Shown here one piece after another: positions 1 through 8,038 of a DNA stretch of 64,000 bases (position 1 is its first letter; each line of letters starts with the position of its first letter). The stretch covers positions 4,650,001-4,714,000 of the forward strand of contig NZ_LT629793.1 in the NCBI RefSeq assembly GCF_900105735.1, read 5' to 3'. This stretch comes from Pseudomonas yamanorum (GTDB taxonomy: Bacteria; Pseudomonadota; Gammaproteobacteria; Pseudomonadales; Pseudomonadaceae). The notes below the pieces were generated by a model that worked only from the letters and a program-made list of their open reading frames with translations, was not told where the DNA came from and did not search any database. The translations under genes were made by a program, and so were the position numbers.

Positions 1-758
1 AGGTTTAGGGTCTTGTCCTGGCAGACCACTTCCATTACTTCGCGACCGTCGACACCTACTGCCTTGGCGATGTTGCCGATCTCGTTGGCGAAGGTCACTT
101 TGGTCGCATGCCAGACGTTGCAGGTGTACTTGATCATCTCGGCGACGGCGATGTCCTTGCGGATGATCGGGGCGTCGAGTTCTTCGTAGAGCGACTGCAG
201 GACATCGCCGGAAGCGGTGTCGAATTCGCCGATGACAGTCATCGGCGGCAGATCGTAGTCGGCGATGGCTGTGCTTTCACGCAGGAACTCAGGGTTGACC
301 GCGACGCCGAAGTCGACGCCGGCTTTCTTGCCCGAGCAGTCTTCGAGAATCGGGATCACCACATTGGCCACGGTGCCTGGCAGCACGGTGCTGCGGACCA
401 CGATGGTGTGGCGGGTGGTTTTGTCACGCAGGACAAAACCGATCTCGCGGCACACCGATTCGATGTAGTTGAGTTCCAGGTCGCCGTTTTTCTTGCTCGG
501 CGTGCCGACGCAAATCATCGACAGGTCGGTATCGCGGATTGCCTCGGCGAAATCGGTGGTGCCGCGCAGTCGGCCGGTTTGAATGCCTTGGCTCAACAGT
601 TCGCCCAGACCCGGTTCAACGATGGGGGATTTACCCGCGTTGATCAGGTCGATCTTTTCCTTGGAGATGTCTACGCCAACGACCTCATGGCCCCGTGCAG
701 ACAGGCAACCGGCACATACCGCGCCGACGTAACCCAAACCAAATATGCTGATGCGCAT
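1..758 (-). CDS. algD: GDP-mannose 6-dehydrogenase AlgD (3' part cut by window edge)
   Basis: AlgD oxidises GDP-mannose to GDP-mannuronate in the cytoplasm, the committing step of alginate synthesis. The reverse strand opens with MRISIFGLGYVGAVCAG, the NAD-binding Rossmann glycine motif (G7, G9, G12), and later shows the UDP/GDP-sugar dehydrogenase signature NPEFLRES. About 252 codons are present, ending in QDKTLNL at the window edge. The catalytic cysteine (near residue 268 in P. aeruginosa AlgD) and the C-terminal half lie outside. The start at 758 is set by a GAGGT Shine-Dalgarno seven bases upstream. It is the first gene of the alginate operon in pseudomonads, and the long non-coding stretch upstream fits its known long leader. 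Confidence 0.95.
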   Translation of the reverse strand, partial: MRISIFGLGYVGAVCAGCLSARGHEVVGVDISKEKIDLINAGKSPIVEPGLGELLSQGIQTGRLRGTTDFAEAIRDTDLSMICVGTPSKKNGDLELNYIESVCREIGFVLRDKTTRHTIVVRSTVLPGTVANVVIPILEDCSGKKAGVDFGVAVNPEFLRESTAIADYDLPPMTVIGEFDTASGDVLQSLYEELDAPIIRKDIAVAEMIKYTCNVWHATKVTFANEIGNIAKAVGVDGREVMEVVCQDKTLN

Positions 759-995
759 CGCATTTACCTCATTGTTAATCGTGCCACTAGATGGCCGGAG
801 TTCATGTTTTAAAGCGTCACTCAGGCGCTGGAAAGTGCGACGAATAAACGTCGGTATATCCAGTGCAGGCATACTAAAAGTCGAGTGACTAACTAATGCA
901 CTCAAGTTGTGCGCAACTTGGCCTTATTGTTGGGGCTTGCCCTGAAATGCAGCCAGCCTTCCTGGGGAAGGGGCTGGCGCCAGTGCCGCAAGGCG

Positions 996-1024
996 TTGAC
1001 AGGGACTTTGAGCCCTTATATATC
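996..1024 (+). promoter_or_regulatory. Sigma-70-like promoter match antisense to the algD leader
   Basis: TTGACA (996-1001), a 17-base spacer and TATATC (1019-1024) make a near-consensus housekeeping promoter on the plus strand, pointing away from algD inside its leader. No convincing coding sequence follows before yaaA, which is on the other strand. If active it would give an antisense or small RNA. It could equally be a chance match. Confidence 0.4.
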
Positions 1025-1227
1025 AACGGCTTGGGTTGTCTCACTGACCCATACAGGTGAGCTCAGCCTTGGCCTTGTCGGAGAAAGTAGTGAAACTTTT
1101 TCGTCCGCCTTCAACTAATCAGTTGATGATTTGACCATTGAGTCAAAGCTGTATGACAACTTTGCTACTTCCGTTGGTCGCCGCGTAAGTCATCTCTTAC
1201 ATCTGCAGAGATAATCGTTACCGGTGG

Positions 1228-1254
1228 TATGAGCGGTGCTTTAGGACATAGTTC
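1228..1254 (-). promoter_or_regulatory. Candidate AlgU (sigma-22) promoter of algD
   Basis: Read on the minus strand, GGAACTA (-35, GAACTA at 1249-1254) is followed by a 16-base spacer and TCATA (-10, 1228-1232). This resembles the AlgU/RpoE consensus GAACTT-N16/17-TCtgA. It is the only GGAACT on the algD strand between algD and yaaA. The implied leader is about 460 nt, comparable with the several-hundred-base algD leader known from P. aeruginosa. The -10 match is partial. Confidence 0.45.
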
Positions 1255-1515
1255 CTGTCCACTCATCCTGTTTTCGGAAATTTCTTGAAATATTAGGAAA
1301 GATGGCACTAGTACTATTGTGATAGCACTTGCTATTTGGGCCAGTAGTTGCGGGGAGTTACGAGGGTTAAATAGTTTTGTGCCACTACTCTTTGAAAAGA
1401 GTCGTGCCACTACGAAAAAAATTGACGAATGTCGAGTGAAATAAATGTTAGTAAATCTGAAGAAATATTTTTGACGCCAAATAAATGGCGAATCCGAGGT
1501 TGGAATGCAAACAAA

Positions 1516-1608
1516 ATGTGGGAGCAGGCTTGTTCGCGAAAGCGGCGTGTCAGGCAACAAAGGCATCGACTGAACCACCGCTTTCGCGAGCAAGCCCGCT
1601 CACACATT
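1516..1608. repeat. REPIN-type palindromic repeat
   Basis: Two REP-like arms in inverted orientation (ATGTGGGAGCAGGCTTG.. and ..CAAGCCCGCTCACACAT) flank about 30 bases of non-conserved sequence. The unit recurs in this window at 40881, 45954 and 62961. Confidence 0.85.
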
Positions 1609-1626
1609 TGAGTCTTCGTTGTCAGG

Positions 1627-2406
1627 TTATTCCGGTGCGTGATCCCGCAGGAACACCAGGTTATCCGGCTTCGACTGCTCCGCATTGAAGCGATAACCCT
1701 GCACGTCAAACTCCTTGAGCCTGGCCGGGTCGTTGATGCGTTCTTCAATCACAAAGCGGCTCATCATGCCCCGGGCCTTTTTGGCGTAGAAGCTGATGAT
1801 CTTGTACTGGCCGTTTTTCAGGTCCTTGAACTCGGTGTTGATGATCCGCGCGTTCAGTGCCGGGCGTTTGACTGCCGAAAAATACTCGTTGGAGGCCAGG
1901 TTGAGCAGCACGTCATCGCCTTGTTCGGCCAGGGCTTCGTTGAGCCACTCGCTGATGCGGGTGCCCCAGAAAGCGTACAGGTCCTTGCCACGGGCGTTGG
2001 GCAGCTTGGTGCCCATTTCGAGGCGGTACGGCATCATCAGGTCCAGGGGGCGCAGCAAGCCGTACAGGCCGGAGAGCATGCGCAGGTGATCCTGGGCGTA
2101 GGTGAAGTCGGCGTCCTTGAAGGTTTCGGCGTTGAGGCCGGTGTAGACGTCGCCCTTGAAGGCCAGCAGGGCTTGCTTGGCGTTGGCGGGGGTGAAGGCT
2201 GGGGTCCAGCTGCCGAAGCGTGCGGCGTTGAGGCCGCCGATTTTGTCGGAGACGTGCATCAACTCGCTGATTTGCGCCGGGCTCAGTTCGCGCAGTTGTT
2301 CGATCAGCTCCTGAGAGTGGTCGAGGTATTGCGGTTGGGTGAAGCGCGGGGTGACCGGCTTTGACTCGAAATCGAGGGTTTTGGCGGGGGAAATCACCGT
2401 CAGCAT
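1627..2406 (-). CDS. yaaA: Peroxide-stress protein YaaA (DUF328 family)
   Basis: This is a 259-residue cytoplasmic protein of the YaaA/DUF328 family, which in E. coli limits intracellular free iron and so reduces Fenton damage during peroxide stress. The N-terminus [15 protein letters not shown] is the family hallmark, and the length is typical (about 255-260). The start codon lies at the first family-conserved residue, preceded by a GGAGACGA-type Shine-Dalgarno. It stands alone between the algD leader and a repeat-rich region. Biochemical activity cannot be read from the sequence beyond family membership. Confidence 0.93.
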   Translation of the reverse strand: MLTVISPAKTLDFESKPVTPRFTQPQYLDHSQELIEQLRELSPAQISELMHVSDKIGGLNAARFGSWTPAFTPANAKQALLAFKGDVYTGLNAETFKDADFTYAQDHLRMLSGLYGLLRPLDLMMPYRLEMGTKLPNARGKDLYAFWGTRISEWLNEALAEQGDDVLLNLASNEYFSAVKRPALNARIINTEFKDLKNGQYKIISFYAKKARGMMSRFVIEERINDPARLKEFDVQGYRFNAEQSKPDNLVFLRDHAPE

Positions 2407-2498
2407 GAAGTCGTCTCCTTTAATCGTGGGGGGATTCTAGGGGGTAGGGCGGTTTGACTCCACCTATGAAGGTGATAGGTGTCTTTGGGTTTTGTGTA

Positions 2499-2545
2499 CA
2501 TATCCGTTTCTTCGGTAACGGCCACTTATGGTTCCGCTCTTACAG
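2499..2545 (+). repeat. Left fragment of a large inverted repeat arm, split by the IS
   Basis: From CATATCCG to CTCTTACAG this is the reverse complement, with a few mismatches, of about 4738-4791. It is the outer end of a palindromic element whose rest resumes at 4012, on the far side of the IS. Confidence 0.85.
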
Positions 2546-4011
2546 CCATCCCTTTCAAGGTCTGCGTTTAAAAGTCCGTTTAAGGCCATGTTTAAGTACG
2601 TTTATCCGACTTGGCCGCCTTAAGCACCCTAGCTGTTGAGACATGCGCCCGTGCTGCCTTACCTTCCAGCCACTCCTTGGGCTTGGCTACTTTGGGGCCA
2701 CGAGGGCTTTTTGCTACGGACTTAGGTTTGATCATCCTTGCCAGGGCCAGCAATCGCTCTGCCAGCCCTTGCGGAGTCTTTTCAAGAGGGAAATTTTCCG
2801 CAGGCAATGCGATCTGCAAGCCTTGATAATCACTGCGAACATGCACCGCCAAATGGAAAATCGAAACCTGCCAACCCTCTGGCTGCGTTTCGCGGTGCGC
2901 CTGCTCAACGCTACGCTTGAGAACCGACAAAACGTTGTAAGCCAGGACCGCCGAGGCAAAGCCCAATAGCGCGGCTTTCGGGCTGCCAAGGCCTGTAATT
3001 TCACTGTCCAGTACCGACTCAAGGCGCTGAAACATTCCCTCGATACTCCAGCGATGACGGTATAAATCGGCTATCTGCCGGGCACCGATGGTGTCGGGCA
3101 AATTGCTCCAGAACCACATCACCAAATCACCTGAGTCATTCGCCGTTTGCAGGCTCAACTCAACACGTCGCCAGCGGCGGCCACCCTTCACTTCGATGAT
3201 TTGTTCGCGAACGGTTCCGCTATCGACCGTCCCTGAGTCTTGCCACTCACTTTCCTGGACCAGGCGTGGATGCTTACTGGGTTGGCGAACGATGAACGAA
3301 GCCCCCGTGTCCTCGCAGGCTTGCAGGATGGGCAGCGTGCAATAGAGCCGGTCAGCCATCCACAACTGGCCCGCGCATGCGCGGGCCAGCAGCGGTAAAA
3401 CACTGACTCGCTCACTGGCGTAGGCATCTTCCCACGGCTGAAGATCAACGACTAAATCCAGATCCGGATCGTAGGCAACTACTGAAAATCCTGGGCGCGC
3501 TGCGCCGCGCTCATTGCGCAGAGCGCCTAGACGTTTTTCAGTGGCCGGCAAGTGGTTGCCATCCACAATACGCAACTGCCAGCCGGGCAGGATCGATGAA
3601 TGGCCGAGCGTTTCGACGGTTGGTATCAAACGCTCGGCACTGCCCGAAATGAGGGCGCGAAGCAGCTCGGGTTCGGTTCGCTTGATCTTGTCATAGAGTG
3701 CCGAAACACTGACCGAAAGGCCCTCCATCTTGCGCGCCGCCGCGTGCAACGACGGCCTCAAGCCCAATGAAACAAGGGACATCAGCTCAACAACGGTTGA
3801 AAACAAAAGCTCACGTGAGTACTGCCGTTGGCGGTGATCATCGAACACCTTGTCAACCCAAGCGGCATCTACTGCCTGCTCTAATATCAACTTGGTCATG
3901 ACGCTGGCCGGAGCCTGTTTTTCAAACCGTTCTAAAACCTTTTCCCACATAGTTTCGTCGTCCTGACTGGATTGGTTAGGGGATTTTAAACCAAGACCTT
4001 GAAAGGGATGG
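2546..4011 (-). mobile_element. Complete IS4-family insertion sequence, 1466 bp
   Basis: The ends are defined by 28-bp terminal inverted repeats (2546-2573 and 3984-4011, 26 of 28 matching, beginning CCATCCCTTTCAAGG). They are flanked by a perfect 9-bp direct repeat CTCTTACAG (2537-2545 and 4012-4020), the target-site duplication. One transposase gene fills the element. Length and duplication size suit IS4. The target lies inside an arm of a larger palindromic repeat; removing the IS and one duplication restores a sequence matching the opposite arm (4738-4797). Confidence 0.93.
2592..3950 (-). CDS. IS4-family DDE transposase
   Basis: This 452-residue transposase has an RNase H-like DDE fold. 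Likely catalytic residues are D in RIVDGNHLP, D in WMADRLYC, and E in YRHRWSIEGMFQRL, which fits the IS4 signature Y-x2-R-x3-E although the expected distal lysine is not obvious. The C-terminus is Lys/Arg-rich (KSPRGPKVAKPKEW). The start chosen is the ATG at 3950 (MWEKVLERFEK); the frame stays open further upstream but then runs through the terminal repeat into flanking DNA. No frameshift or stop is visible, so the element may be mobile. Confidence 0.92.
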   Translation of the reverse strand: MWEKVLERFEKQAPASVMTKLILEQAVDAAWVDKVFDDHRQRQYSRELLFSTVVELMSLVSLGLRPSLHAAARKMEGLSVSVSALYDKIKRTEPELLRALISGSAERLIPTVETLGHSSILPGWQLRIVDGNHLPATEKRLGALRNERGAARPGFSVVAYDPDLDLVVDLQPWEDAYASERVSVLPLLARACAGQLWMADRLYCTLPILQACEDTGASFIVRQPSKHPRLVQESEWQDSGTVDSGTVREQIIEVKGGRRWRRVELSLQTANDSGDLVMWFWSNLPDTIGARQIADLYRHRWSIEGMFQRLESVLDSEITGLGSPKAALLGFASAVLAYNVLSVLKRSVEQAHRETQPEGWQVSIFHLAVHVRSDYQGLQIALPAENFPLEKTPQGLAERLLALARMIKPKSVAKSPRGPKVAKPKEWLEGKAARAHVSTARVLKAAKSDKRT

Positions 4012-4289
4012 CTCTTACAGCGGCTCACTTTGGAAAAGCCCCAAAGTAAGCAAAGGGCTCTGCCCCGCCTGTCGGCGCCTCGCTGTGGCTCGGCGTTCCC
4101 TCACTCCGGCATTGCTCCGCGGGCCGCCGCGACGGGCCATCCATGGCCCGGCGCGGCTAAACCGGCGTCCTGCCGGTTTACCCGCTCCGCAATACCTGCG
4201 TTCGGCCTCGGGCTTATTGGGGCAGTCAGATCAAAATCAAAAGCAGATCAAAAGCAGAGCACAGCGGCCTACCGGCCGGCTTGAGTGTT
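4012..4289 (+). repeat. Remainder of the left arm of the large inverted repeat
   Basis: This non-coding sequence matches the reverse complement of 4477-4746, with blocks of high identity separated by diverged stretches. The innermost 33 bases (4257-4289, containing CGGCCTACCGGCCGGCTTGA) are perfectly complementary to 4477-4509. Short open frames here are by-products of its GC content. Confidence 0.85.
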
Positions 4290-4350
4290 AAAAGCAAAGG
4301 CAAGATCCAGAGCGAAAGCCAAATCTGAAGCTGATGCAGCTTTGCTTTTC

Positions 4351-4438
4351 TGTGGGAGCTGGCTTGCCTGCGATGCAGACAACTCGGTACATCAGGTACA
4401 CCCAGTTGATGCCATCGCAGGCAAGCCAGCTCCCACAT
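4351..4438. repeat. REPIN at the centre of the large inverted repeat
   Basis: Inverted arms TGTGGGAGCTGGCTTGCCTG and its complement enclose a short variable loop. This is a different sequence class (AGCTGGCTTGCCTGCGATG) from the TTGCTCGCGAA class elsewhere, and the same class as the inner unit at 14320-14400. Confidence 0.85.
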
Positions 4439-4476
4439 TTGGACCGTTCCCGCTTTAGATTTTGATTTTGCTCTTC

Positions 4477-4797
4477 AACACTCAAGCCGGCCGGTAGGCC
4501 GCTGTGCTCTTGCTGTTGATCTAGATCTTGATCTTAGGCGCCCCGTTAAACCACGCTGGCCGAACGCAGGCTTTGGAGCGTGGGTAACCCGGCAGGACGC
4601 CGGGTTAGCCGCGCTGGGCCAAGGATGGCCCATCGCGGCGGCCCACGGTCCAAAGCCGGAGTGAGCACACCGAGCCTAGGCGAGGTGCCGAGTGGTGGGG
4701 CAAGAGCGTTTTGCTTACTTTTGCGCTTTTCAAAAGTGAGCCGCTGTAAGAGCGGAACCATAAGCGGCCGTTACCGCAGCAACGGATATGCACACCA
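4477..4797 (-). repeat. Right arm of the large inverted repeat
   Basis: Inverted copy of the arm formed by 2499-2545 plus 4012-4289. It runs up to the 5' end of the next gene and includes the first in-frame codons upstream of that gene's likely start, which is one reason to prefer the later start at 4854. Confidence 0.85.
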
Positions 4798-4853
4798 ACC
4801 AATCCAATGTGATCGGCTATAGTGCCCGACGACTCTGGAAAGGGAGACCCTTC

Positions 4854-5978
4854 GTGCGAATTGCGCTTTTACTGTCAGCCTGGCTCATCTGCCTGGGCGC
4901 CCAAGCCGCCCCTGTGGACGTCGCGACCCTGGACCGCGGCACCTGGCCCGAACGCCTCAGCAATCCCGCCCTGTTCGACGTCGCCTCACGCGCAGAAATC
5001 CTGATGTTCGCCCACACCCTGCTGGCCAGCGAAGCCCTCGACGAGCCCGCCCTCAAGCAGCGCCTGGGCCTGAAGATCATCAACCTGGCCTCCATCGACG
5101 ACCTGCGCCGCCAACTGTGGCAACGGCTATTGGAAAACTACACCTTCGCCCAACAAAGCTGCGAACAGGACGCTTCCTTCTGCTACCTGGTGGAAAACAT
5201 GGACGACCTGCGCGAACAAGCCGCCAAATTCGAAGTGAGCGACAACTCCTTCTATATAGGCTGGGCCGGCCCCAGCCGTGCATTCCACGAACGCTACCTG
5301 GATGAACAGTTGCGCAAGGCCGCCCTGTTCCCCCAGATCAGCAGCGAAATCGCCCGCTTCGGCGACCACGAACGCAATGGCGACGAGCTCAACGACCGGA
5401 TGTTCCTGCTGACCTTTGACAGCGGCCCGTCCCCGGTCAGCGGCAATACCGACTGGCTCACCGACTACCTGCGCAAACAGAAAATGCACAGCCTCTTCTT
5501 CGTGCTGGGCAACAGCCTGCAAACTCGCGTCGAGAAAAGCTCGGCCGCCGACGTGCAGGCGCTGTACCAAGGCCAGTGCGTTGGTACCCAGGGCTGGCAA
5601 TACCGCTCCCATAGCCACTGGGTCGACTGGCAGTCGTCCATCACCCGCAGCGCCTCTTTGGCCCAGAACCTGATGCCGGAAAACTACCTGCCGCTGTTCC
5701 GGCCACCCTACGGTCAGCGCCGGTCCGACAGCCAGGGCTTCTTCCAGTCACAGGGGCTGCAAGTGGCCTTGTGGGACATCGACTCGGAAGACGAACCCGG
5801 CAAGCTCAAGGCCGATGAATCGGCCAACCGGGTGCTCACGCTGATGCTGTTGTGGCGGCGCGGAGTGATCGTATTCCACGACACCCAGGACAAGGCGCGC
5901 ATCGCATTACCCTGGCTTTTACACGCCACGGCAGAAAGTGGACTCGGCTGGCAGGATTGCCGGGAAGCGTTTCGCTGA
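4854..5978 (+). CDS. Secreted NodB-like polysaccharide deacetylase with altered metal motifs
   Basis: This 374-residue protein has a signal peptide (VRIALLLSAWLICLGAQA) and a C-terminal NodB/CE4 domain. Such enzymes remove N- or O-acetyl groups from cell-envelope or exopolysaccharide chains. Motif 1 reads TFDSGPSP (about residues 187-194) instead of TFDDGP, so the second, metal-binding aspartate is serine. The His motif reads RSHSHWVDW rather than H-S/T-x-x-H. Later motifs look intact: FRPPYGQR, LWDIDSED and VIVFHDT. It may use a modified metal site or be inactive. The start is GTG 4854, with GGAAAGGGAG at the right distance and the signal peptide directly after; a longer frame from 4788 would begin inside repeat DNA. 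Confidence 0.8.
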   Translation: MRIALLLSAWLICLGAQAAPVDVATLDRGTWPERLSNPALFDVASRAEILMFAHTLLASEALDEPALKQRLGLKIINLASIDDLRRQLWQRLLENYTFAQQSCEQDASFCYLVENMDDLREQAAKFEVSDNSFYIGWAGPSRAFHERYLDEQLRKAALFPQISSEIARFGDHERNGDELNDRMFLLTFDSGPSPVSGNTDWLTDYLRKQKMHSLFFVLGNSLQTRVEKSSAADVQALYQGQCVGTQGWQYRSHSHWVDWQSSITRSASLAQNLMPENYLPLFRPPYGQRRSDSQGFFQSQGLQVALWDIDSEDEPGKLKADESANRVLTLMLLWRRGVIVFHDTQDKARIALPWLLHATAESGLGWQDCREAFR

Positions 5979-5990
5979 AAAAGCACAAAG

Positions 5991-6020
5991 AGCCCGGCCC
6001 TGTTGGGGCTGAGGTTTTTT
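5991..6020 (+). terminator. Probable Rho-independent terminator after the deacetylase gene
   Basis: AGCCC (5991-5995) pairs with GGGCT (6006-6010), followed by T-rich 6014-6020. The stem is short. Confidence 0.6.
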
Positions 6021-6232
6021 AGGGGGGAATTTGGGAGATATTTCGATACAGGCGGACTTCCGACTTTAACGGTGCAATGCCGGCTCGCCTAGTGCTATTC
6101 GTCATCCTGAAAAATAAACTTCAAAAAAGCGTCAAAGTGCTTTTTCCTGTCATGTGTTTTGCGGTATTACGAAGACAGACAGCCGAAACCTGCAACACAG
6201 GTGGCGTCTTCCAAGACACCTCTTGTGTGCAC

Positions 6233-6256
6233 CGCACTTGACGCCCCTCAAGTGCG
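6233..6256 (+). promoter_or_regulatory. Perfect hairpin in the leader of the PIN-PhoH gene
   Basis: CGCACTTGA and TCAAGTGCG form a 9-bp perfect stem with a 6-base loop, followed at once by a second small inverted repeat TTCGA-CGG-TCGAA. It lies 72 bases before the start codon. The 349-bp gap 5979-6327 holds no gene; besides the terminator above, this structure is the only notable content. Confidence 0.5.
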
Positions 6257-6327
6257 TTCGACGGTCGAATCGAGGCGCAGCACTGTCGTGGTATTGCGTC
6301 GACTGGCTCCCACAAAGGTGACCGAGT

Positions 6328-7722
6328 ATGGATGATCATGGACGTAACCCTTCTTCCGACCAGCCAATCCTTTATGTGCTTGATACCAACGTACTGATTC
6401 ACGATCCAAACGCACTGCTTAACTTCGAAGAACACCACGTCGCCATCCCGATGATCGTGCTTGAGGAGCTCGACAAACTCAAAAGCGGGCACCACAGCGT
6501 TGCCGCCGAATGCCGCCAGGCCATCCGCCTGATCGACAAGACCCTCGGCGAAGCCTCCCCCGACGATGTCGAGGTGGGCGTACCGATCCAGCGTGGCAAA
6601 AGCGGGCCCAAGGGCTTGCTGTCGATTCTGATGAGCAAGCGCAGCGAGCCCAACAGCCTGCTGCCGGAAAATCTGAACGACAACAAAATCATCAACCAAT
6701 TGATCGACCTGCACGCACGCGACAAGGACCTGCGCCTGGTGCTGGTGACCAAAGACATCAATATGCGCCTCAAGGCACGAGCGTGTGGGATCGCTGCCGA
6801 GGACTACAGTACCGACCAACTGGTCGATGACGTGTCGATGCTGTCCCGTGGTTATCACACCATGACCGGCTCGTTCTGGGACCGCGTCAGCAAGGTCGAA
6901 ACCCGTCAGGACCATGGCCGCACCTGGCACCAGGTACAGCTGATCGACAACCTGCCGGCTGTGCACATCAACGAATTCATCATCGACGAACAGGGCTTTG
7001 TGGGCTGGATCAAAGAGATTCAGGTCGACAAGCTGCTGATCCTCGACCTGCATCAGGAACCCCTGTTGCACCAGGAAGCCTGGGGCCTGAAACCGCGTGA
7101 TATCTACCAGAGCCTGGCGCTGTATGCCTTGCTTGATCCGGACATCCACCTGGTCAACCTGACCGGCGCCGCAGGTTCGGGGAAAACCATCCTCGCCCTG
7201 GCTGCCGCCATCGAACAGACCATGGTGACCAAGCGTTATCGCCGCATCATTGCCACCCGCAGCGTGCAAGGCCTGGACCAGGAAATCGGTTTCCTGCCCG
7301 GCACCGAAGCGGAAAAAATGGAGCCGTGGCTGGGGGCGATCACCGACAACCTCGAAGCCTTGCACATGGATGACGAAAACACCCATGGCAGCGTCGACTA
7401 CATCCTCAGCAAAGTGCCGTTGCAGTTCAAATCCCTCAACTACATTCGAGGTCGCAGCTTCCAGCAAAGCCTGATTTTGATCGATGAATGCCAGAACCTT
7501 ACGCCGCACCAGATGAAAACCATCATCACCCGTGCCGGCGCCGGTTCCAAAGTGGTGTGCCTGGGTAACCTGGCACAGATCGACACCCCTTACCTATCCG
7601 CGACCAGCTCCGGGCTGACCTACTTGACGGAACGCTTCAAGGACTTCCCGAACGGCGTGCATATCGCCCTGCAAGGTGTCCCTCGCTCGATTCTGGCTGA
7701 ATACGCAGAGTCGCATCTGTAA
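6328..7722 (+). CDS. PIN domain-PhoH family ATPase (PhoH2-like)
   Basis: This 464-residue cytoplasmic protein joins an N-terminal PIN nuclease domain (about residues 12-150, YVLDTNVLIHDP with the first acidic residue) to a C-terminal PhoH P-loop ATPase. The Walker A is GAAGSGKT at residues 280-287 and the Walker B is LILIDECQNLTPHQ. The PIN-PhoH arrangement (PhoH2) is associated with RNA unwinding and cleavage and is often tied to toxin-antitoxin-like RNA control. No antitoxin-like gene is adjacent. The start has AAAGGTGA upstream, and the gene is followed directly by a strong terminator, so it appears monocistronic. Confidence 0.92.
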   Translation: MDDHGRNPSSDQPILYVLDTNVLIHDPNALLNFEEHHVAIPMIVLEELDKLKSGHHSVAAECRQAIRLIDKTLGEASPDDVEVGVPIQRGKSGPKGLLSILMSKRSEPNSLLPENLNDNKIINQLIDLHARDKDLRLVLVTKDINMRLKARACGIAAEDYSTDQLVDDVSMLSRGYHTMTGSFWDRVSKVETRQDHGRTWHQVQLIDNLPAVHINEFIIDEQGFVGWIKEIQVDKLLILDLHQEPLLHQEAWGLKPRDIYQSLALYALLDPDIHLVNLTGAAGSGKTILALAAAIEQTMVTKRYRRIIATRSVQGLDQEIGFLPGTEAEKMEPWLGAITDNLEALHMDDENTHGSVDYILSKVPLQFKSLNYIRGRSFQQSLILIDECQNLTPHQMKTIITRAGAGSKVVCLGNLAQIDTPYLSATSSGLTYLTERFKDFPNGVHIALQGVPRSILAEYAESHL

Positions 7723-7761
7723 ACACAAATGTCTTAACTGGTGGCTAAATGCCACGAACCA

Positions 7762-7792
7762 CCCCGGATTTCTCACGAAGTCCGGGGTTTTT
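7762..7792 (+). terminator. Rho-independent terminator after the PIN-PhoH gene
   Basis: CCCCGGA (7762-7768) pairs with TCCGGGG (7781-7787), followed by TTTTT. Confidence 0.9.
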
Positions 7793-8038
7793 GCTGTGCA
7801 TGAAATTTGTTTTCCTTGACCTGCCTTTAGGTGCTTGTGGCGATTGTAATTATTTTGTTACATTTTTTGGCCGGCACAAAAAACAGAATAAAAACGACGC
7901 TCGGCTCCGTCGGACAACCGTCTCATCAATTCGACGACGCATTGGAGACCCTCTTACTGGTTTCAGCGTGACCCTGCCTATTACAAAAAGCCCGATACAT
8001 CGCTCATTGACGACGCACTTATCTAAAGGGAAAGGAAC
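7793..8038 (+). other. AT-rich upstream region of the autotransporter gene
   Basis: The part around 7840-7890 is strikingly AT-rich for this genome (TTGTAATTATTTTGTTACA) and probably holds the promoter. No consensus site could be assigned with confidence. A strong Shine-Dalgarno (AAGGGAAAGGAAC) ends the region. Confidence 0.5.

Larger units (their letters stand above)
759..1515. other. Long non-coding region upstream of algD
   Basis: No credible gene is seen here. The region carries several short palindromes: CGACG/CGTCG around 839-855, CAAGTTG/CAACTTG (903-920), TCAACT/AGTTGA (1111-1126) and TTTGAC/GTCAAA (1130-1147). A sequence CCGTTGGTC at 1171-1179 differs by one base from the AlgR site CCGTTCGTC. 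Such regulator-rich upstream DNA is expected for algD, but no individual site is proven. Confidence 0.5.

Noticed and set aside
1171..1179. AlgR-binding site CCGTTGGTC in the algD region
   Set aside because: One mismatch in nine bases is weak evidence, and it would lie downstream of the proposed start site, unlike the known far-upstream AlgR sites.
1165..1748. Overlapping short frames between the algD leader and yaaA
   Set aside because: They run through a REPIN and into yaaA, lack ribosome-binding sites and have Ser/Arg-rich low-quality translations.
4030..4822. Several short frames in the large inverted repeat
   Set aside because: The same sequence is present inverted in the other arm; translations are Pro/Arg/Ala-rich with no start signals.
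6121..7509. 462-codon open frame opposite the PIN-PhoH gene
   Set aside because: Antisense shadow; the PIN and P-loop motifs on the plus strand are unambiguous.
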